A DNA stretch of 64,000 bases, taken from Sutterella massiliensis. Its GTDB lineage: Bacteria; Pseudomonadota; Gammaproteobacteria; Burkholderiales; Burkholderiaceae_F. How positions within the stretch are numbered: position 1 is the first letter of the stretch; each line of letters starts with the position of its first letter. The notes under the pieces were generated by a model, which saw only the letters and a list, made by a program, of their open reading frames with translations, did not search any database and was not told the origin of the DNA. Below are positions 10,237 through 18,940 of the stretch, one piece after another. Made by a program: the position numbers and the translations under genes. The stretch lies in assembly GCF_016899755.1 (NCBI RefSeq), contig NZ_JACJJC010000002.1, positions 124,001 to 188,000 on the forward strand, written 5' to 3'.

Positions 10237-11310
10237 TCAAGCGAGCTTCAGTCGGTACTTCAGCTCCTCCCAAACAAAATCGACAGGCATCGATTGCAAA
10301 CAGGCCGCAAGCGACGGATCCGGCCACAACGGACAACGCTGCTTGTGCCCGCTTCTGCACGATCTGCAGTCGATGTATTTCGGATGCTGAAGAACGGAAA
10401 CGTTGCCGGATCGCTGCAGCGCCAAATCGTCGCGATACTTTCTCTCGCCGTGCTGAGGCGCCGGCCCCCAGTGCGCAACGGAGGTCGGCCCGAAAAGCGC
10501 AATCGTCGGACAGCCTGTCGCAGCTGCCACATGCACCGTTGCAGTGTCTACCCCGACAAATGCTTTAGCCCGTCGAATCAAAGCCCCCGTCTGCCCGAAC
10601 GAGAGGCGACCGGAATAGTTACGGAAGTGCTCCGCGGCCCACCCATCGGAGACCTCCGCAATCTGCTTGGCCTCGTAGTCCGAACCACCGCCCGTAAATA
10701 CGATGCGGAAGCCCGCCTCGATGGCTTTTTCGCCCAGCGCCCGCCACCCGGTATTGGACGCATTTTTGTCGGAATACTGGGAACAAAGGTGAAATACAAC
10801 AAAGGGACCGTCCCCGAGATCCGCGAGAATCTCCTCGCTTAGCGGCGCGTTCGGCGCAACGGGATCCGGATGCGGCACCTCGTTAAGCAAAGGCTTTAAA
10901 ACAACCGAAATGGCGTCGAGCTTGTGAATGCCGCCCAACTTCGGCACAAAGTCGGAAATGAAGAGTCGCTGCCAACCGTTCTGAGACTTGGCAGGCACAT
11001 CAAACATCGACTGACGTCGGCCAGCCGCGGCTCCGTAAAGAAAAGTACGAGTACTTTGATGCGTAATGATCGACCAGTCGAATTTTTTCCAGACACTGGC
11101 CATTTCCTTGAGCTGCTTCAGGTAGCTCGGCTTCGCTTCCACTCCGATCACGCCATCGAGAATGTCGATGCCCTCGAGAATCGGCAGATTGCGCTTGAAG
11201 GTGAGCATCCAGACCTCGGCGTCCGGCATTTTTTCTTTGACGGCACGCGCCAAAGCTGCCGAAACAACACAGTCCCCCAAATAACGCATGGAAACGATCA
11301 GTACCCGCAT
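10237..11310 (-). CDS. Glycosyltransferase family 9 (ADP-heptose:LPS heptosyltransferase-like)
   Basis: A 357-aa cytoplasmic/peripheral enzyme of the heptosyltransferase family, expected to add heptose to the lipopolysaccharide inner core. The N-terminus has MRVLIVSMRYLGDCVVSAAL; the C-terminal Rossmann half has the diagnostic FVGVDTATVHVAAATGCPTIALFGPTS with WGP; it ends in a Cys cluster (CRSCRSGHKQRC...C) typical of one heptosyltransferase subgroup. The ATG has GGA 8 bases upstream. It stands alone, between tkt and a divergently transcribed rsmE. The exact acceptor (WaaC-, WaaF- or WaaQ-like) cannot be decided from sequence alone. Confidence 0.85.
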   Translation of the reverse strand: MRVLIVSMRYLGDCVVSAALARAVKEKMPDAEVWMLTFKRNLPILEGIDILDGVIGVEAKPSYLKQLKEMASVWKKFDWSIITHQSTRTFLYGAAAGRRQSMFDVPAKSQNGWQRLFISDFVPKLGGIHKLDAISVVLKPLLNEVPHPDPVAPNAPLSEEILADLGDGPFVVFHLCSQYSDKNASNTGWRALGEKAIEAGFRIVFTGGGSDYEAKQIAEVSDGWAAEHFRNYSGRLSFGQTGALIRRAKAFVGVDTATVHVAAATGCPTIALFGPTSVAHWGPAPQHGERKYRDDLALQRSGNVSVLQHPKYIDCRSCRSGHKQRCPLWPDPSLAACLQSMPVDFVWEELKYRLKLA

Positions 11311-11437
11311 GAGCAAAATCCGCTGTTAGCTGACGAAAGCCGTATTGTGTGCATTTTCTTCCGGATACGTCAAAGCCTCGACAAGACGAGCGAACACATT
11401 TACCCTACGCGGCATTTAGTACGCCCTGAGGATCCCA

Positions 11438-12181
11438 ATGGCCAACCCGCGCTTTTTTATTGACGAGCCCGACGAATTTTTCTCCGGCCGCATCCTTCTG
11501 CCAGCTAACGCGGCCAAGCATGCCGGCCGCTCGCTCAGACTCGCGAGCGGTGAAATCGTTGACGTCTTCAACGGTCGCGGCCGGCTCTGGCGCGGCCCGA
11601 TCGGCTTCTCGAACGAGAGCGCCTGGGTTGACATCAATGAGGTCGAAGCGCCGCAAACGGAGTCGCCGTTACGTATCACGCTCCTACAGAGTTTCGTTTC
11701 TCCCGAAAAAACGGAATGGATCGTTGAAAAGGGCGTTGAAGCCGGTATGCACGAATTCGTATTTGCGCCCGCTGCACGCTCGGTCACGAAGCTCTCGGGC
11801 GAACGGCTGGAAAAGCGCTTGCAGCGGCTTCGCGACATTGCGCGCGCAGCCGCTGAACAATGCGGCAGAAACGTTGTTCCGGCGATTCGTGCCTATCCGT
11901 CGCTTTCAGCCGCCTTTTCTGATTCGACGGCCGAGTTGAAGCTCGTGCTTGCGCCGGGCGCAAACGCGGGAACGCCCCCAGAACGTCTGAGACCCGGTCT
12001 CGCATCGGTCGCCGTTGCCATCGGCCCCGAAGGCGGCTTTAACGCAGAGGAGATTGCTGCTGCCGAATCCTTCGGCTGGCGGGCACAACTATTGGGCCCG
12101 CGCGTGCTGCGCACGGAAACGGCGGGGCTTGCAGCCGCGGTTTGGCTGCAGACGCTTGCGGGCGACTACCCGCGCCGCTGA
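11438..12181 (+). CDS. rsmE: 16S rRNA (uracil-1498-N3)-methyltransferase
   Basis: A SPOUT-fold methyltransferase for U1498 of 16S rRNA. The 247-aa protein has the N-terminal PUA-like RFFIDEP...LPANAAKHAGRSLRLASGE, the QSFVSPEKTEWIVEKGVEAG segment and the C-terminal knot AIGPEGGFNAEEIAAA...LGPRVLRTETAGLAA, which is diagnostic. The ATG follows TGAGGA at 5 bases. A TCGACA at 11378 with TACCCT 17 bp downstream is a possible promoter but weakly matched. It diverges from the glycosyltransferase gene over about 127 bp. Confidence 0.96.
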   Translation: MANPRFFIDEPDEFFSGRILLPANAAKHAGRSLRLASGEIVDVFNGRGRLWRGPIGFSNESAWVDINEVEAPQTESPLRITLLQSFVSPEKTEWIVEKGVEAGMHEFVFAPAARSVTKLSGERLEKRLQRLRDIARAAAEQCGRNVVPAIRAYPSLSAAFSDSTAELKLVLAPGANAGTPPERLRPGLASVAVAIGPEGGFNAEEIAAAESFGWRAQLLGPRVLRTETAGLAAAVWLQTLAGDYPRR

Positions 12182-12234
12182 TGAGATGATTGGAGGTAAG
12201 GCGCGGGCGCCGATAGCAAGCGGCGCCCCGACTC

Positions 12235-13281
12235 TCAGTTGACCTCGACGGCCTCGGACTTCTTGCCTTTTGCCGAGTCAAGCTTCGTTTCGGCGACGCG
12301 CCTCTTCTCGCTCGCCGAATCGCTGCGCACGGACTCCCGAACGGCGAGCGGCGCACTCGCCGAAGCCTCGTCGCGAAGATCGTCGGAAGCATCCCGGGCT
12401 TTTACAGAAACGTCGGCCCAGTGCGAATAATCGAGACTCGCAACCACGACGTTCTTGCGGTAGCTCGGCCCACTCTGCTTGGTTCTAAGGAGCTTCACAG
12501 CCCCATTCGAGTCACCGGAAGCCGCAACCAAGAGACGACTGCGCTCTTGGAGCACCTTGGCGCCGTACCCATAATCGGTTTTGTGATTGGCCGCACCGCT
12601 ATACCATTTGAGCGCTTTGGTGACGCTCCCGGTGCGATTGATGAGCGACTTCAGAATGCTCGTACCGACGACCATGTTCGGGTAGGGTTCGAAAGCTGCG
12701 GATCGACCGCCAAACGCCTTGAACTTTTCCTGGTGCACTTTAGTCATCACCTGCATCAGGCCTTCGGCCCCCGCTTTGCTTTTCGCTTTGGGATTAAAGC
12801 TCGACTCCGTCCCCACGACGGCGAGGATAAGAAGCGGATCGACATCGAGCCCCGCACCTACCTCCAGCGACCAGCCGACCATCTGCCGCGCCTCTTCGAG
12901 CGGCACGCGGTAGCTTCGGCTCACATAAGCGGCAACGCCTTCGCCAGCAGCATCGAGCGCATGGGGATCGTCTGCTTCGTCTGCAGAAAGCCTGTCATTG
13001 TCCCACCGGGAAACGACTGACGGCGACTCATCCGTCAATGAGGGCGGCAACGGCTCCATTTCGCTCGCGATCACCATTTCGATCGAGTCGGCCGCGGGCA
13101 CCTCGTCGTCAGGCTGTTCGGCACCGGCAGCAAAAAAGACAAGCACTGAGGCCACAAGCATTGCGGGCACGGCGAAACCGCCCAAGAAGGGCTTCTTTGG
13201 CGCACCCGCCTGCGCGAGCGGCCGCCACGTCTCGCGGGGCTCGGCACATCGGTCGGTCAGTATTTTGTCTTTCTTTTTCAT
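12235..13281 (-). CDS. Membrane-anchored lytic transglycosylase (SLT domain)
   Basis: Cleaves murein glycan strands to 1,6-anhydro products. The 348-aa protein has a cytoplasmic tail, one membrane segment at about 36-53, an acidic periplasmic linker, and a GH23/SLT domain at about 145-250: AVVGTESSFNP with catalytic Glu159, GAEGLMQVM, NMVVGTSIL and ALKWYSGA. After it comes an unusual tail of about 85 residues rich in Ser, Asp, Lys and Glu. The start used is an ATG; an in-frame GTG 33 bp upstream is possible and neither has a clear ribosome-binding site. It converges on rsmE. Its products would feed the AmpD/Mpl recycling genes elsewhere in the window. Confidence 0.85.
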   Translation of the reverse strand: MKKKDKILTDRCAEPRETWRPLAQAGAPKKPFLGGFAVPAMLVASVLVFFAAGAEQPDDEVPAADSIEMVIASEMEPLPPSLTDESPSVVSRWDNDRLSADEADDPHALDAAGEGVAAYVSRSYRVPLEEARQMVGWSLEVGAGLDVDPLLILAVVGTESSFNPKAKSKAGAEGLMQVMTKVHQEKFKAFGGRSAAFEPYPNMVVGTSILKSLINRTGSVTKALKWYSGAANHKTDYGYGAKVLQERSRLLVAASGDSNGAVKLLRTKQSGPSYRKNVVVASLDYSHWADVSVKARDASDDLRDEASASAPLAVRESVRSDSASEKRRVAETKLDSAKGKKSEAVEVN

Positions 13282-13629
13282 CAATAGCGTGTCGTTTGGC
13301 GGACGCGTCCTCACTCGCGTCAGGTTCGAGCCTAACAGAAAATACGAAAGCGTCGGATTTTACTAAATGAGTGAAATTCCTGCTTTCTTTCTCTTCCTGC
13401 CGTCAATCAGCACATTATCTTTTTGATTTTTAGGGAGTTTTCTTCAAGTATTTTTAGCCGCAAGAAAGCAATCACCTTTCAGAATTCGAAAAGTGAAGCG
13501 TTGCTTCACTGCCGCTCGCTGTGCATAAAATGTCCGTTATGCACGACATCTTTAGAGAGCGCAAGAAAGTGCTGAGATGACTGCCCAAAAGAGCAGCAAA
13601 CCGTCGAACTATAGTTGCGGAGGACCACC
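13282..13629. other. Intergenic region, 348 bp, AT-rich with two dyads
   Basis: Lies between the divergent transglycosylase and KTSC genes. From about 13360 the composition is markedly more AT-rich than the surroundings. It contains the two tight inverted repeats annotated separately and a possible plus-strand promoter: TTGCTT (13501-13506), 17 bp, CATAAA (13524-13529). No coding frame is credible here. Confidence 0.6.
13492..13544 (+). promoter_or_regulatory. Two adjacent dyads overlapping a candidate promoter of the KTSC gene
   Basis: The first dyad is AGTGAAGC, 3 nt, GCTTCACT (13492-13510). The second is GTGCATAA, 8 nt, TTATGCAC (13521-13544). Both arms are perfect. The candidate -35 falls in the first and the -10 in the left arm of the second, the layout expected of operators. 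The second has a half-site spacing like that of a dimeric repressor. A hairpin role in RNA is an alternative for the first. Confidence 0.45.
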
Positions 13630-13917
13630 ATGAAGCGCAGACCCATTCACCGAGGCGGCATTCTCTCAGCGGGCTACGATCCGACGCGCCGCTGGCTGGA
13701 TGTTGAATTTGATACGCACCGCATTCTTCGATGCGAAAACGTCGGTCTTGAAACTGCCGAACGCTTCCTCGGCTCGGCGTCGCCGATGAGCTACTGGAAG
13801 GACGAGCTCGAAGAGAACTACACGATTCGTGAGATTTCGGACAAGGAAAGTCAGGCCGCAGGCAGCAAGCCCAAAAAAAGCATTGACGACCTGAAACGCC
13901 TCTTCGGCGACCTGTGA
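13630..13917 (+). CDS. Small KTSC-domain protein
   Basis: A 95-aa protein whose middle matches the KTSC pattern: G-x-L-x-x-x-G-Y-D-x-x-x-x-x-L-D-V-E-F, then an R-I/Y-x-x-x-x-V turn, E-x-F-L-x-S-A-S and a W/F-x-x-x-L-x-x-x-Y end. KTSC domains are small beta-sandwich-like modules often found alone or joined to RNA- or protein-processing enzymes; their function is not known to me. The ATG has GGAGGA 5-6 bases upstream, so a TTG 15 bp earlier is unlikely. The C-terminal 25 residues are charged and probably flexible. The gene is monocistronic, with operator-like dyads before it and a strong terminator after it. Confidence 0.75.
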   Translation: MKRRPIHRGGILSAGYDPTRRWLDVEFDTHRILRCENVGLETAERFLGSASPMSYWKDELEENYTIREISDKESQAAGSKPKKSIDDLKRLFGDL

Positions 13918-13940
13918 TAGCCGAATTCGTTGCTTTCCCA

Positions 13941-13981
13941 AAGGCCTCTGACGCGCCGCAGCTCAGAGGCCTGATTTTTTA
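13941..13981 (+). terminator. Rho-independent terminator after the KTSC gene
   Basis: AGGCCTCTGA (13942-13951) pairs perfectly with TCAGAGGCCT (13963-13972), followed by GATTTTTT. It separates the small gene from mgtE, which ends on the other strand 29 bp further on. Confidence 0.9.
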
Positions 13982-14009
13982 GGCCTGCACCGAGCCCAAA
14001 CTGCTTCGT

Positions 14010-15536
14010 TTACGCAGAAATACCAAAAAAGACAGTCGCGAGTCCGAGGAAGATCAGGAAACCGCCCGAGTCCGTCATGAAAGTAAGCAGCACGGAGCCG
14101 CCCATCGCGGGGTCACGACCGAGCTTCTTCAAAACAAACGGTACGGCAAGCCCCACAACTGCACCCTGCAGCATGTTGAGGAACATGGCCAACGCCATCA
14201 CGATGCCGAGTTTCTGCCCCTCGGGCGTATCCCAGTAAAGCGCCCAAGCGAGCAAGCCCGCAATGCAGCCCCAGATGAGGCCGTTGAGAATCGCAACGCC
14301 CACCTCTTTACGCCAAATATCCGCCGTGTTCGAAAGCGTCACTTGCCCCATGGCGAGCGAGCGGACCAAGAGCGTGAGCGTTTGATTGCCGGAATTGCCG
14401 GCCATCCCGCCCACAATCGGCATCAAGGCCGCGAGCGCCACAACGCGCTCAATGGTGCCGTCAAACGCGGAAATGACGCGTGAAGCAAAGAAGGCCGTAC
14501 ACAGATTGACGCCGAGCCATAGCCAGCGGCTCTTTGCCGACGACCAGACGCTGCCGAAAAGGTCCTGTTCATCATCAAGACCCACCGCACCGTAAGCGTC
14601 CTCTTCGCTTTCTTCACGAATGACGTCAACGATTTCGTTGACGGTGAGTCGACCGACCAAGCGCCCGGTTTCATCAATGACGGCTGCCGACACCAAGTCA
14701 TAGCGCTCGAACGCCTGCGCAGCCTCGCTCACGTCATCGAGCGGATTGAGCGTGAAGCTTTCCGTGTGCATGATCCGACGAACTTGTTTCGTCGGGTCGC
14801 TCGTCAAAATCTGCGCAACCGAAAGCGTGCCCTTCAGGATCCCGCGTCGGTCCACTACAAAGACTTGGTCCATGTGGTCGGGCAGCGTCTTATAGCGGCG
14901 CAGATAGCGAAGAACCATGTCGATCGTGACTTCTTCGCGAATCGACACCATCTCGAAGTCCATGCGCGCACCGACGCTCTCTTCCGGGTACGACATGGCC
15001 GCGCGCAGCTGTGCGCGCTCTTCGTGCGAAAGGCCTTCCTGGACCTCCGCCATAACGTCGGGCGGCAGGTCGTCGACAAGGTCGGCGATCTCGTCGGTAT
15101 CGAGCGTTTCGACCGCGTCGACGAGCTCGCTGCGGTCCATTGCGTCAATCAGGGTCTGACGAACGCCCTCATTGACTTCAAGAAGAATGTCGCCGTCGGA
15201 GTCACTGCGAACTTGGTTCCAAACGGCCAAGCGCTCGTCGAGCGGCAGGGCCTCGAGCACCCAGGCAATGTCGGCCGGGTGCAGCGGTTCGAGGACTTCC
15301 TTGAGAAGATATGCCGCCGCCGGCGTTATCGGCAGCGCTTCGTCGTTCTTGTCGGCATTGTGAACGGGGCAGTCTTTTGTGCGCTCTTCGTCCTCATCAA
15401 AAATCTGCTGGACGCGCGCAAGCGCACGGCTCGCCTCATCGGAGTCGAGCGTAAGCGCAGAAGCATCAGACTCTTCGACGGTCGTCTCTGCCGTGTGACG
15501 CTCTTCCTTTTCGTCATCGCTCGGGCTGGCGGACAT
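14010..15536 (-). CDS. mgtE: Magnesium transporter MgtE
   Basis: A homodimeric Mg2+ channel of the inner membrane, gated by cytosolic Mg2+. The 508-aa protein has, in order, an acidic N-terminal extension of about 60 aa, the MgtE N superhelical domain (HPADIAWVLEALP, LDTDEIADLVDDLPPD), paired CBS domains (about 200-320), the plug-helix region and five C-terminal membrane helices. The pore motif PIVGGMAGNSGNQTLTLLVR is intact. The ATG follows AAGGAG at 6 bases. It lies about 135 bp downstream of the YrbL-like pair on the same strand. Control in this family is mainly by Mg2+ binding to the protein. Confidence 0.97.
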   Translation of the reverse strand: MSASPSDDEKEERHTAETTVEESDASALTLDSDEASRALARVQQIFDEDEERTKDCPVHNADKNDEALPITPAAAYLLKEVLEPLHPADIAWVLEALPLDERLAVWNQVRSDSDGDILLEVNEGVRQTLIDAMDRSELVDAVETLDTDEIADLVDDLPPDVMAEVQEGLSHEERAQLRAAMSYPEESVGARMDFEMVSIREEVTIDMVLRYLRRYKTLPDHMDQVFVVDRRGILKGTLSVAQILTSDPTKQVRRIMHTESFTLNPLDDVSEAAQAFERYDLVSAAVIDETGRLVGRLTVNEIVDVIREESEEDAYGAVGLDDEQDLFGSVWSSAKSRWLWLGVNLCTAFFASRVISAFDGTIERVVALAALMPIVGGMAGNSGNQTLTLLVRSLAMGQVTLSNTADIWRKEVGVAILNGLIWGCIAGLLAWALYWDTPEGQKLGIVMALAMFLNMLQGAVVGLAVPFVLKKLGRDPAMGGSVLLTFMTDSGGFLIFLGLATVFFGISA

Positions 15537-15670
15537 CGTCGACTCCTTCCGTTTAGACGCCGGTTTCTTTCTTCAACTCAAAATCGGAACGGAAAGACCG
15601 ACAGATCCGTCCCGACTCGACGCAGGCGAGAGGCTAACACATTGCAGTCAGCCTGTTGCCCTCTCTACTG

Positions 15671-16315
15671 TTACCGTGGACGATGTCTTTCTTTGGGTTC
15701 AATCGGTCCCGACGCAATTTTGCTCGGCATCCAAACCCCGTGCTCTCTAGAGAGTCCGGTCACGAGCAGTGAGTAACGATAAACAAACTTCTTCCACTGT
15801 CTCTCGATTTTCATTCGCCCAAAAAAACGAAAGTACTTTGGCAACGGGATAAACTCCGGCGTCCCGTATCCGTCAATAATCCAAAGCTTCAATGTCTCAA
15901 TATCGCCAATGATATTTGCACCGTGTAGGTCAAGAACGATTATGTTCTTTTCCAACATTTCGTTTTTCAATGCCATCAAGGCATCTTCAACTTTTGCAAG
16001 ATCCGTCAAGTAATATCGGCGAACGATATCGATCAACGATTTAATGTTATTGCCGACCAACAACTCTTGAACGAATCCAATATTCTCCTTATCTGAGCAT
16101 CTACCAAAAAATTTCGGCATGAAACTCGGAGAAATACCCTTTGTGGTCAGATATTCGAAGTATTGAATTTCTCGAATCATCTGATTGGCTTTGGCTAAGG
16201 GACTGATCTTTAAAAGTTTTCCAGGGAATTTTTCACTGATATAGCAAACTTTGTCAGTCCCACGACTAAAATAACGATCAAAGTCGCTAATCTTAAAAGC
16301 GGGATTCTGGGCCAT
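15671..16315 (-). CDS. YrbL-like kinase-fold protein A (catalytic Asp retained)
   Basis: A 214-aa protein of the YrbL (PhoP-network) type, a short protein-kinase-like fold. Seen: the nucleotide-binding Lys in KLLKIS (K36), a catalytic-loop-like L-D-L-H-G-A-N (D129, N134), a DFG-like I-I-D-G-Y-G (D148), and the family tail I-P-L-P...W-x-K-F. It starts 1 bp after the stop of its paralogue, with its ribosome-binding site (AAGGCGG) inside that gene, so the two are translationally coupled. Codon use is strikingly AT-rich next to its neighbours, a sign of horizontal transfer. The substrate is unknown; LPS or another envelope glycan is conceivable. A GTG 21 bp upstream is a less likely start. Confidence 0.65.
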   Translation of the reverse strand: MAQNPAFKISDFDRYFSRGTDKVCYISEKFPGKLLKISPLAKANQMIREIQYFEYLTTKGISPSFMPKFFGRCSDKENIGFVQELLVGNNIKSLIDIVRRYYLTDLAKVEDALMALKNEMLEKNIIVLDLHGANIIGDIETLKLWIIDGYGTPEFIPLPKYFRFFGRMKIERQWKKFVYRYSLLVTGLSREHGVWMPSKIASGPIEPKERHRPR

Positions 16316-16316
16316 T

Positions 16317-16904
16317 TCAATCCGCCTTTCGTTCACGCAAACGCAACTGCGCCGCAGCCTTCAATCTTCCATAACGACGTTCAAACTTCGCCCAATGGGA
16401 TTCTTCCTTACGACGTCGGCAAACATCAAACCAATATGGCAGCGGGATCGCCTCAGGTGTTCCATAACCATCGATCAGCCATAGATGCATATTGCTGACG
16501 TCAACCAAAATATTTTGTGCGTGAATATTGAGCACCAATATTTTCGAAGAAAGGATCTTTTCCTTCAATTCGGCCAATTTTTCTTCAATCAGACTCAAGT
16601 CATCTGCATGTAAATCAATATATTTCTGAAGAGGAATAATTGAATCACTTTTGACGAGCTGATGAACGTAGCCGATGTATTTGTCGTTCTTGAACCAGCC
16701 GTAATACTTCGGCATGAAGTCGGCCGTTCTTCCCAGACGTTCGAGGCGCTCAAGATACGAGACCTCGATTCTCATGGGACGGCAGTTCTCCAAAGGACTC
16801 ACCTTGAGAATGCGGTCGGGATACTTCTCGCCCACAAAACAAACTTTGTCGGACCCCTTGGCAAAGTAGGTCGGATAATCCGCCATATCGACTTCAATTC
16901 TCAT
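16317..16904 (-). CDS. YrbL-like kinase-fold protein B (catalytic Asp replaced by Asn)
   Basis: A 195-aa paralogue of the following gene. Seen: Lys34 in RILKVS, a catalytic-loop-like L-N-I-H-A-Q-N in which Asn126 stands where protein kinases have Asp, with Asn131 kept, then L-I-D-G-Y-G (D145) and the shared T-P-E-(A/F)-I-P-L-P block. As I recall, E. coli YrbL also lacks Asp at that site, so this copy may be a pseudokinase or use a different chemistry. The ATG follows GGAG at 8 bases, 20 bp beyond the stop of the upstream RNase gene, giving an apparent operon RNase - B - A. It is AT-rich compared with the flanks, particularly in the 3' half. Confidence 0.65.
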   Translation of the reverse strand: MRIEVDMADYPTYFAKGSDKVCFVGEKYPDRILKVSPLENCRPMRIEVSYLERLERLGRTADFMPKYYGWFKNDKYIGYVHQLVKSDSIIPLQKYIDLHADDLSLIEEKLAELKEKILSSKILVLNIHAQNILVDVSNMHLWLIDGYGTPEAIPLPYWFDVCRRRKEESHWAKFERRYGRLKAAAQLRLRERKAD

Positions 16905-16924
16905 GATCGCGGCTCCAATTTTCC

Positions 16925-18940
16925 TTAATTTACCTGAGGAGCGGACGAATTCGCACCCTCTTCTGCAGACGCCGTCTCAGACGCTTCTGATGTTTCCTCT
17001 GCAGCTTCGGGCAGCGCCTCTTCGAGCTCTGCCTCGAACGCCGCTTCGTCTTCGGGCGAAAGCGACTCGTCGAGCACCTTCACGAGTTTGGCATCCATCA
17101 CGAGGTCGATGAGGTCGCAACCCAGAATCTGCAGCTCGACCTTGCGCCCGCGCGGCAAATCTTCCGGAAGCCCCGGCACGCGCTGCATGAAGGGCAGCCC
17201 TTCGATGCGAACGAGGTCGCCCTTGACGACGATCGCCTCGATGCGCTTGAGGCCTTCCTGAATGATCCAGCGCAGCGACCAGTAGCGCTCCATGCGCGTC
17301 TGGAAGTCGCGATAGAGCGTGTAGAGCGCGTCAAACTGGCTCACAATCGTAAAGAGATCGACGTCGTTCCCCGCATAAACGGGCGACTCGCCCTTCAGAA
17401 CCGCAATCATCTGGCGCTGATTGATGAGGTCGACGTAGCGGCGAAGCGGCGACGTGCTCCAGGCATAGCGCTCGACGCCGAGTCCGTCGTGCGGACCGGG
17501 CGAGGTGCTCATGCGAACGCGCCCCATGCGCTGAGAGCGGTAGATGCCGGCCGTGCCGTGCTCTTCGAGCCAGAGGCCCCAGGTTTCGTTCGCAAGAATC
17601 ATGAGCTCGGCCACGAGGAGATCCAGGGGCGCACCGCGGCGGCGGCCCTTAACGTGGATCTTGGCGTCTTCGCCCTCGCCCTCGAGCGCAAAGAACCAAT
17701 CGATGCGGCCGACCGGCTCGGGACGACCTCGCACTTCTTCGCGACGGTGCTGCAGGCGCTTGGCAAAGTGCCAGAGCCAGCCGATTTCGTGCGCGTAGGG
17801 AATATCAAGCGTATTGCTCTCGATCGCTTCTTCGGTTACGAGCGAATCGATCTTGTCGTAACGCAGGTTCTTTTTGACGGCAATGCGCTCGAGGCGCGTC
17901 TCGGTCGTTTCGATCGAGAAGGTCTCGTCCTTGACGGTGATGTAGAGCGAGAGGCACGGCACTTCGACGCCTTCGTCGAGCGAAAAGGCTTTCACCCAGT
18001 TTTCGGGCAGCATCGTCGTCTTGAGGCCGGGCGCATAGACCGTGCTCATGCGCGCACGCGCAACCGCGTCGAGCGCGTCGTCGCGCAGAATGCCGAGCGC
18101 GGGCGCGGCAATGTGAACGCCCACGCGCGTGCGACCGTCGCCCAAGTGCGTAACGCTCGCCGCGTCGTCGATTTCCGTCGTTTCCGAGTCGTCGATCGAA
18201 AACGCGTCGACGTCTGCAACGGGAAGGTTCGCCCAGCCGTCTGCGACGGGAGCAGGCAGATCCGCAGGGAAGCCGCGCCCCTTCGGGAAATTGATCGCGT
18301 AGAAGCTGTCGACGTGCCAGCGCCAGGGCGACGCAATGGCGCCGAGCGAAAGAAGGAGTCTAAGCGGCGTCTGGCGCGTCGCGGCCGCAGCGTCGGACAA
18401 AGCCTTCCACTCGATGCCGTTCTTGTCGGGCGCAATGAGAAGCATCATCGCGCGCTGACGAATCGCATCGGGAAGCGTCCCTTCCGTCATTTCCTTCACC
18501 CACTGCACCTTCTGCTCTTCCTGACGGCGCTTGCGCTCAAGCGCTTCGAGCGCCTTGGCAAGGATGTCGGCAGGCGCACGCCGGTAGCGGCCGCGTCCCT
18601 TGCGGTAGAAGTAAACGGGGTTGCCGTGCAGTGCGAGAAGGAGCGCTGCTTTTTCAACAGGCGAGGCTTCGCCGCCCCAGTATTCGGCCGCGAGCTCGTC
18701 AAAACCGAATTCGTCTTCGGGGGCCACCTCCCAGAGGAAGGCGGGGTCGAGCCCGGCGGCTTCTTCGGGCGCAGCCGTCATCAACGCCGCTGCGCTCGGC
18801 GACTCGAAAGAAAAGAAGACGTGCGAAGCTTTGATTTTCGTGCGGCGCCCCGTCGTGAGTTCCACCTGATAGGCGTTGCCGGTCTGCGTGAGCACCGTAC
18901 CCGCCTTGAAGGCGCCGTCTTCTTCAAAGTAAAGATTCAT
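16925..18940 (-). CDS. RNB-domain exoribonuclease (RNase II/R family)
   Basis: A 3'-5' hydrolytic exoribonuclease. The 671-aa protein starts with a small beta-barrel-like region, continues with a helical linker, and has the RNB domain from about residue 245: AFSIDDSETTEIDDAASV carries the catalytic Asp cluster, with VGVHIAAPA, YAPGLKTTMLPE and the distal YAWSTSPLRRYVDLINQRQM. A degraded S1-like region and a 45-residue Glu/Ala-rich tail end it. It is shorter than RNase R and lacks an obvious full S1 domain, matching the betaproteobacterial RNB-protein subgroup. The ribosome-binding site is weak. It may be read with yqiA and mpl upstream; the yqiA-RNase gap is 236 bp. Confidence 0.9.
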   Translation of the reverse strand: MNLYFEEDGAFKAGTVLTQTGNAYQVELTTGRRTKIKASHVFFSFESPSAAALMTAAPEEAAGLDPAFLWEVAPEDEFGFDELAAEYWGGEASPVEKAALLLALHGNPVYFYRKGRGRYRRAPADILAKALEALERKRRQEEQKVQWVKEMTEGTLPDAIRQRAMMLLIAPDKNGIEWKALSDAAAATRQTPLRLLLSLGAIASPWRWHVDSFYAINFPKGRGFPADLPAPVADGWANLPVADVDAFSIDDSETTEIDDAASVTHLGDGRTRVGVHIAAPALGILRDDALDAVARARMSTVYAPGLKTTMLPENWVKAFSLDEGVEVPCLSLYITVKDETFSIETTETRLERIAVKKNLRYDKIDSLVTEEAIESNTLDIPYAHEIGWLWHFAKRLQHRREEVRGRPEPVGRIDWFFALEGEGEDAKIHVKGRRRGAPLDLLVAELMILANETWGLWLEEHGTAGIYRSQRMGRVRMSTSPGPHDGLGVERYAWSTSPLRRYVDLINQRQMIAVLKGESPVYAGNDVDLFTIVSQFDALYTLYRDFQTRMERYWSLRWIIQEGLKRIEAIVVKGDLVRIEGLPFMQRVPGLPEDLPRGRKVELQILGCDLIDLVMDAKLVKVLDESLSPEDEAAFEAELEEALPEAAEETSEASETASAEEGANSSAPQVN

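Noticed and set aside
16925..18940. Classical RNase R (rnr)
   Set aside because: Length, lack of cold-shock and S1 domains in recognisable form, and the position after yqiA fit the shorter RNB-domain subgroup better.
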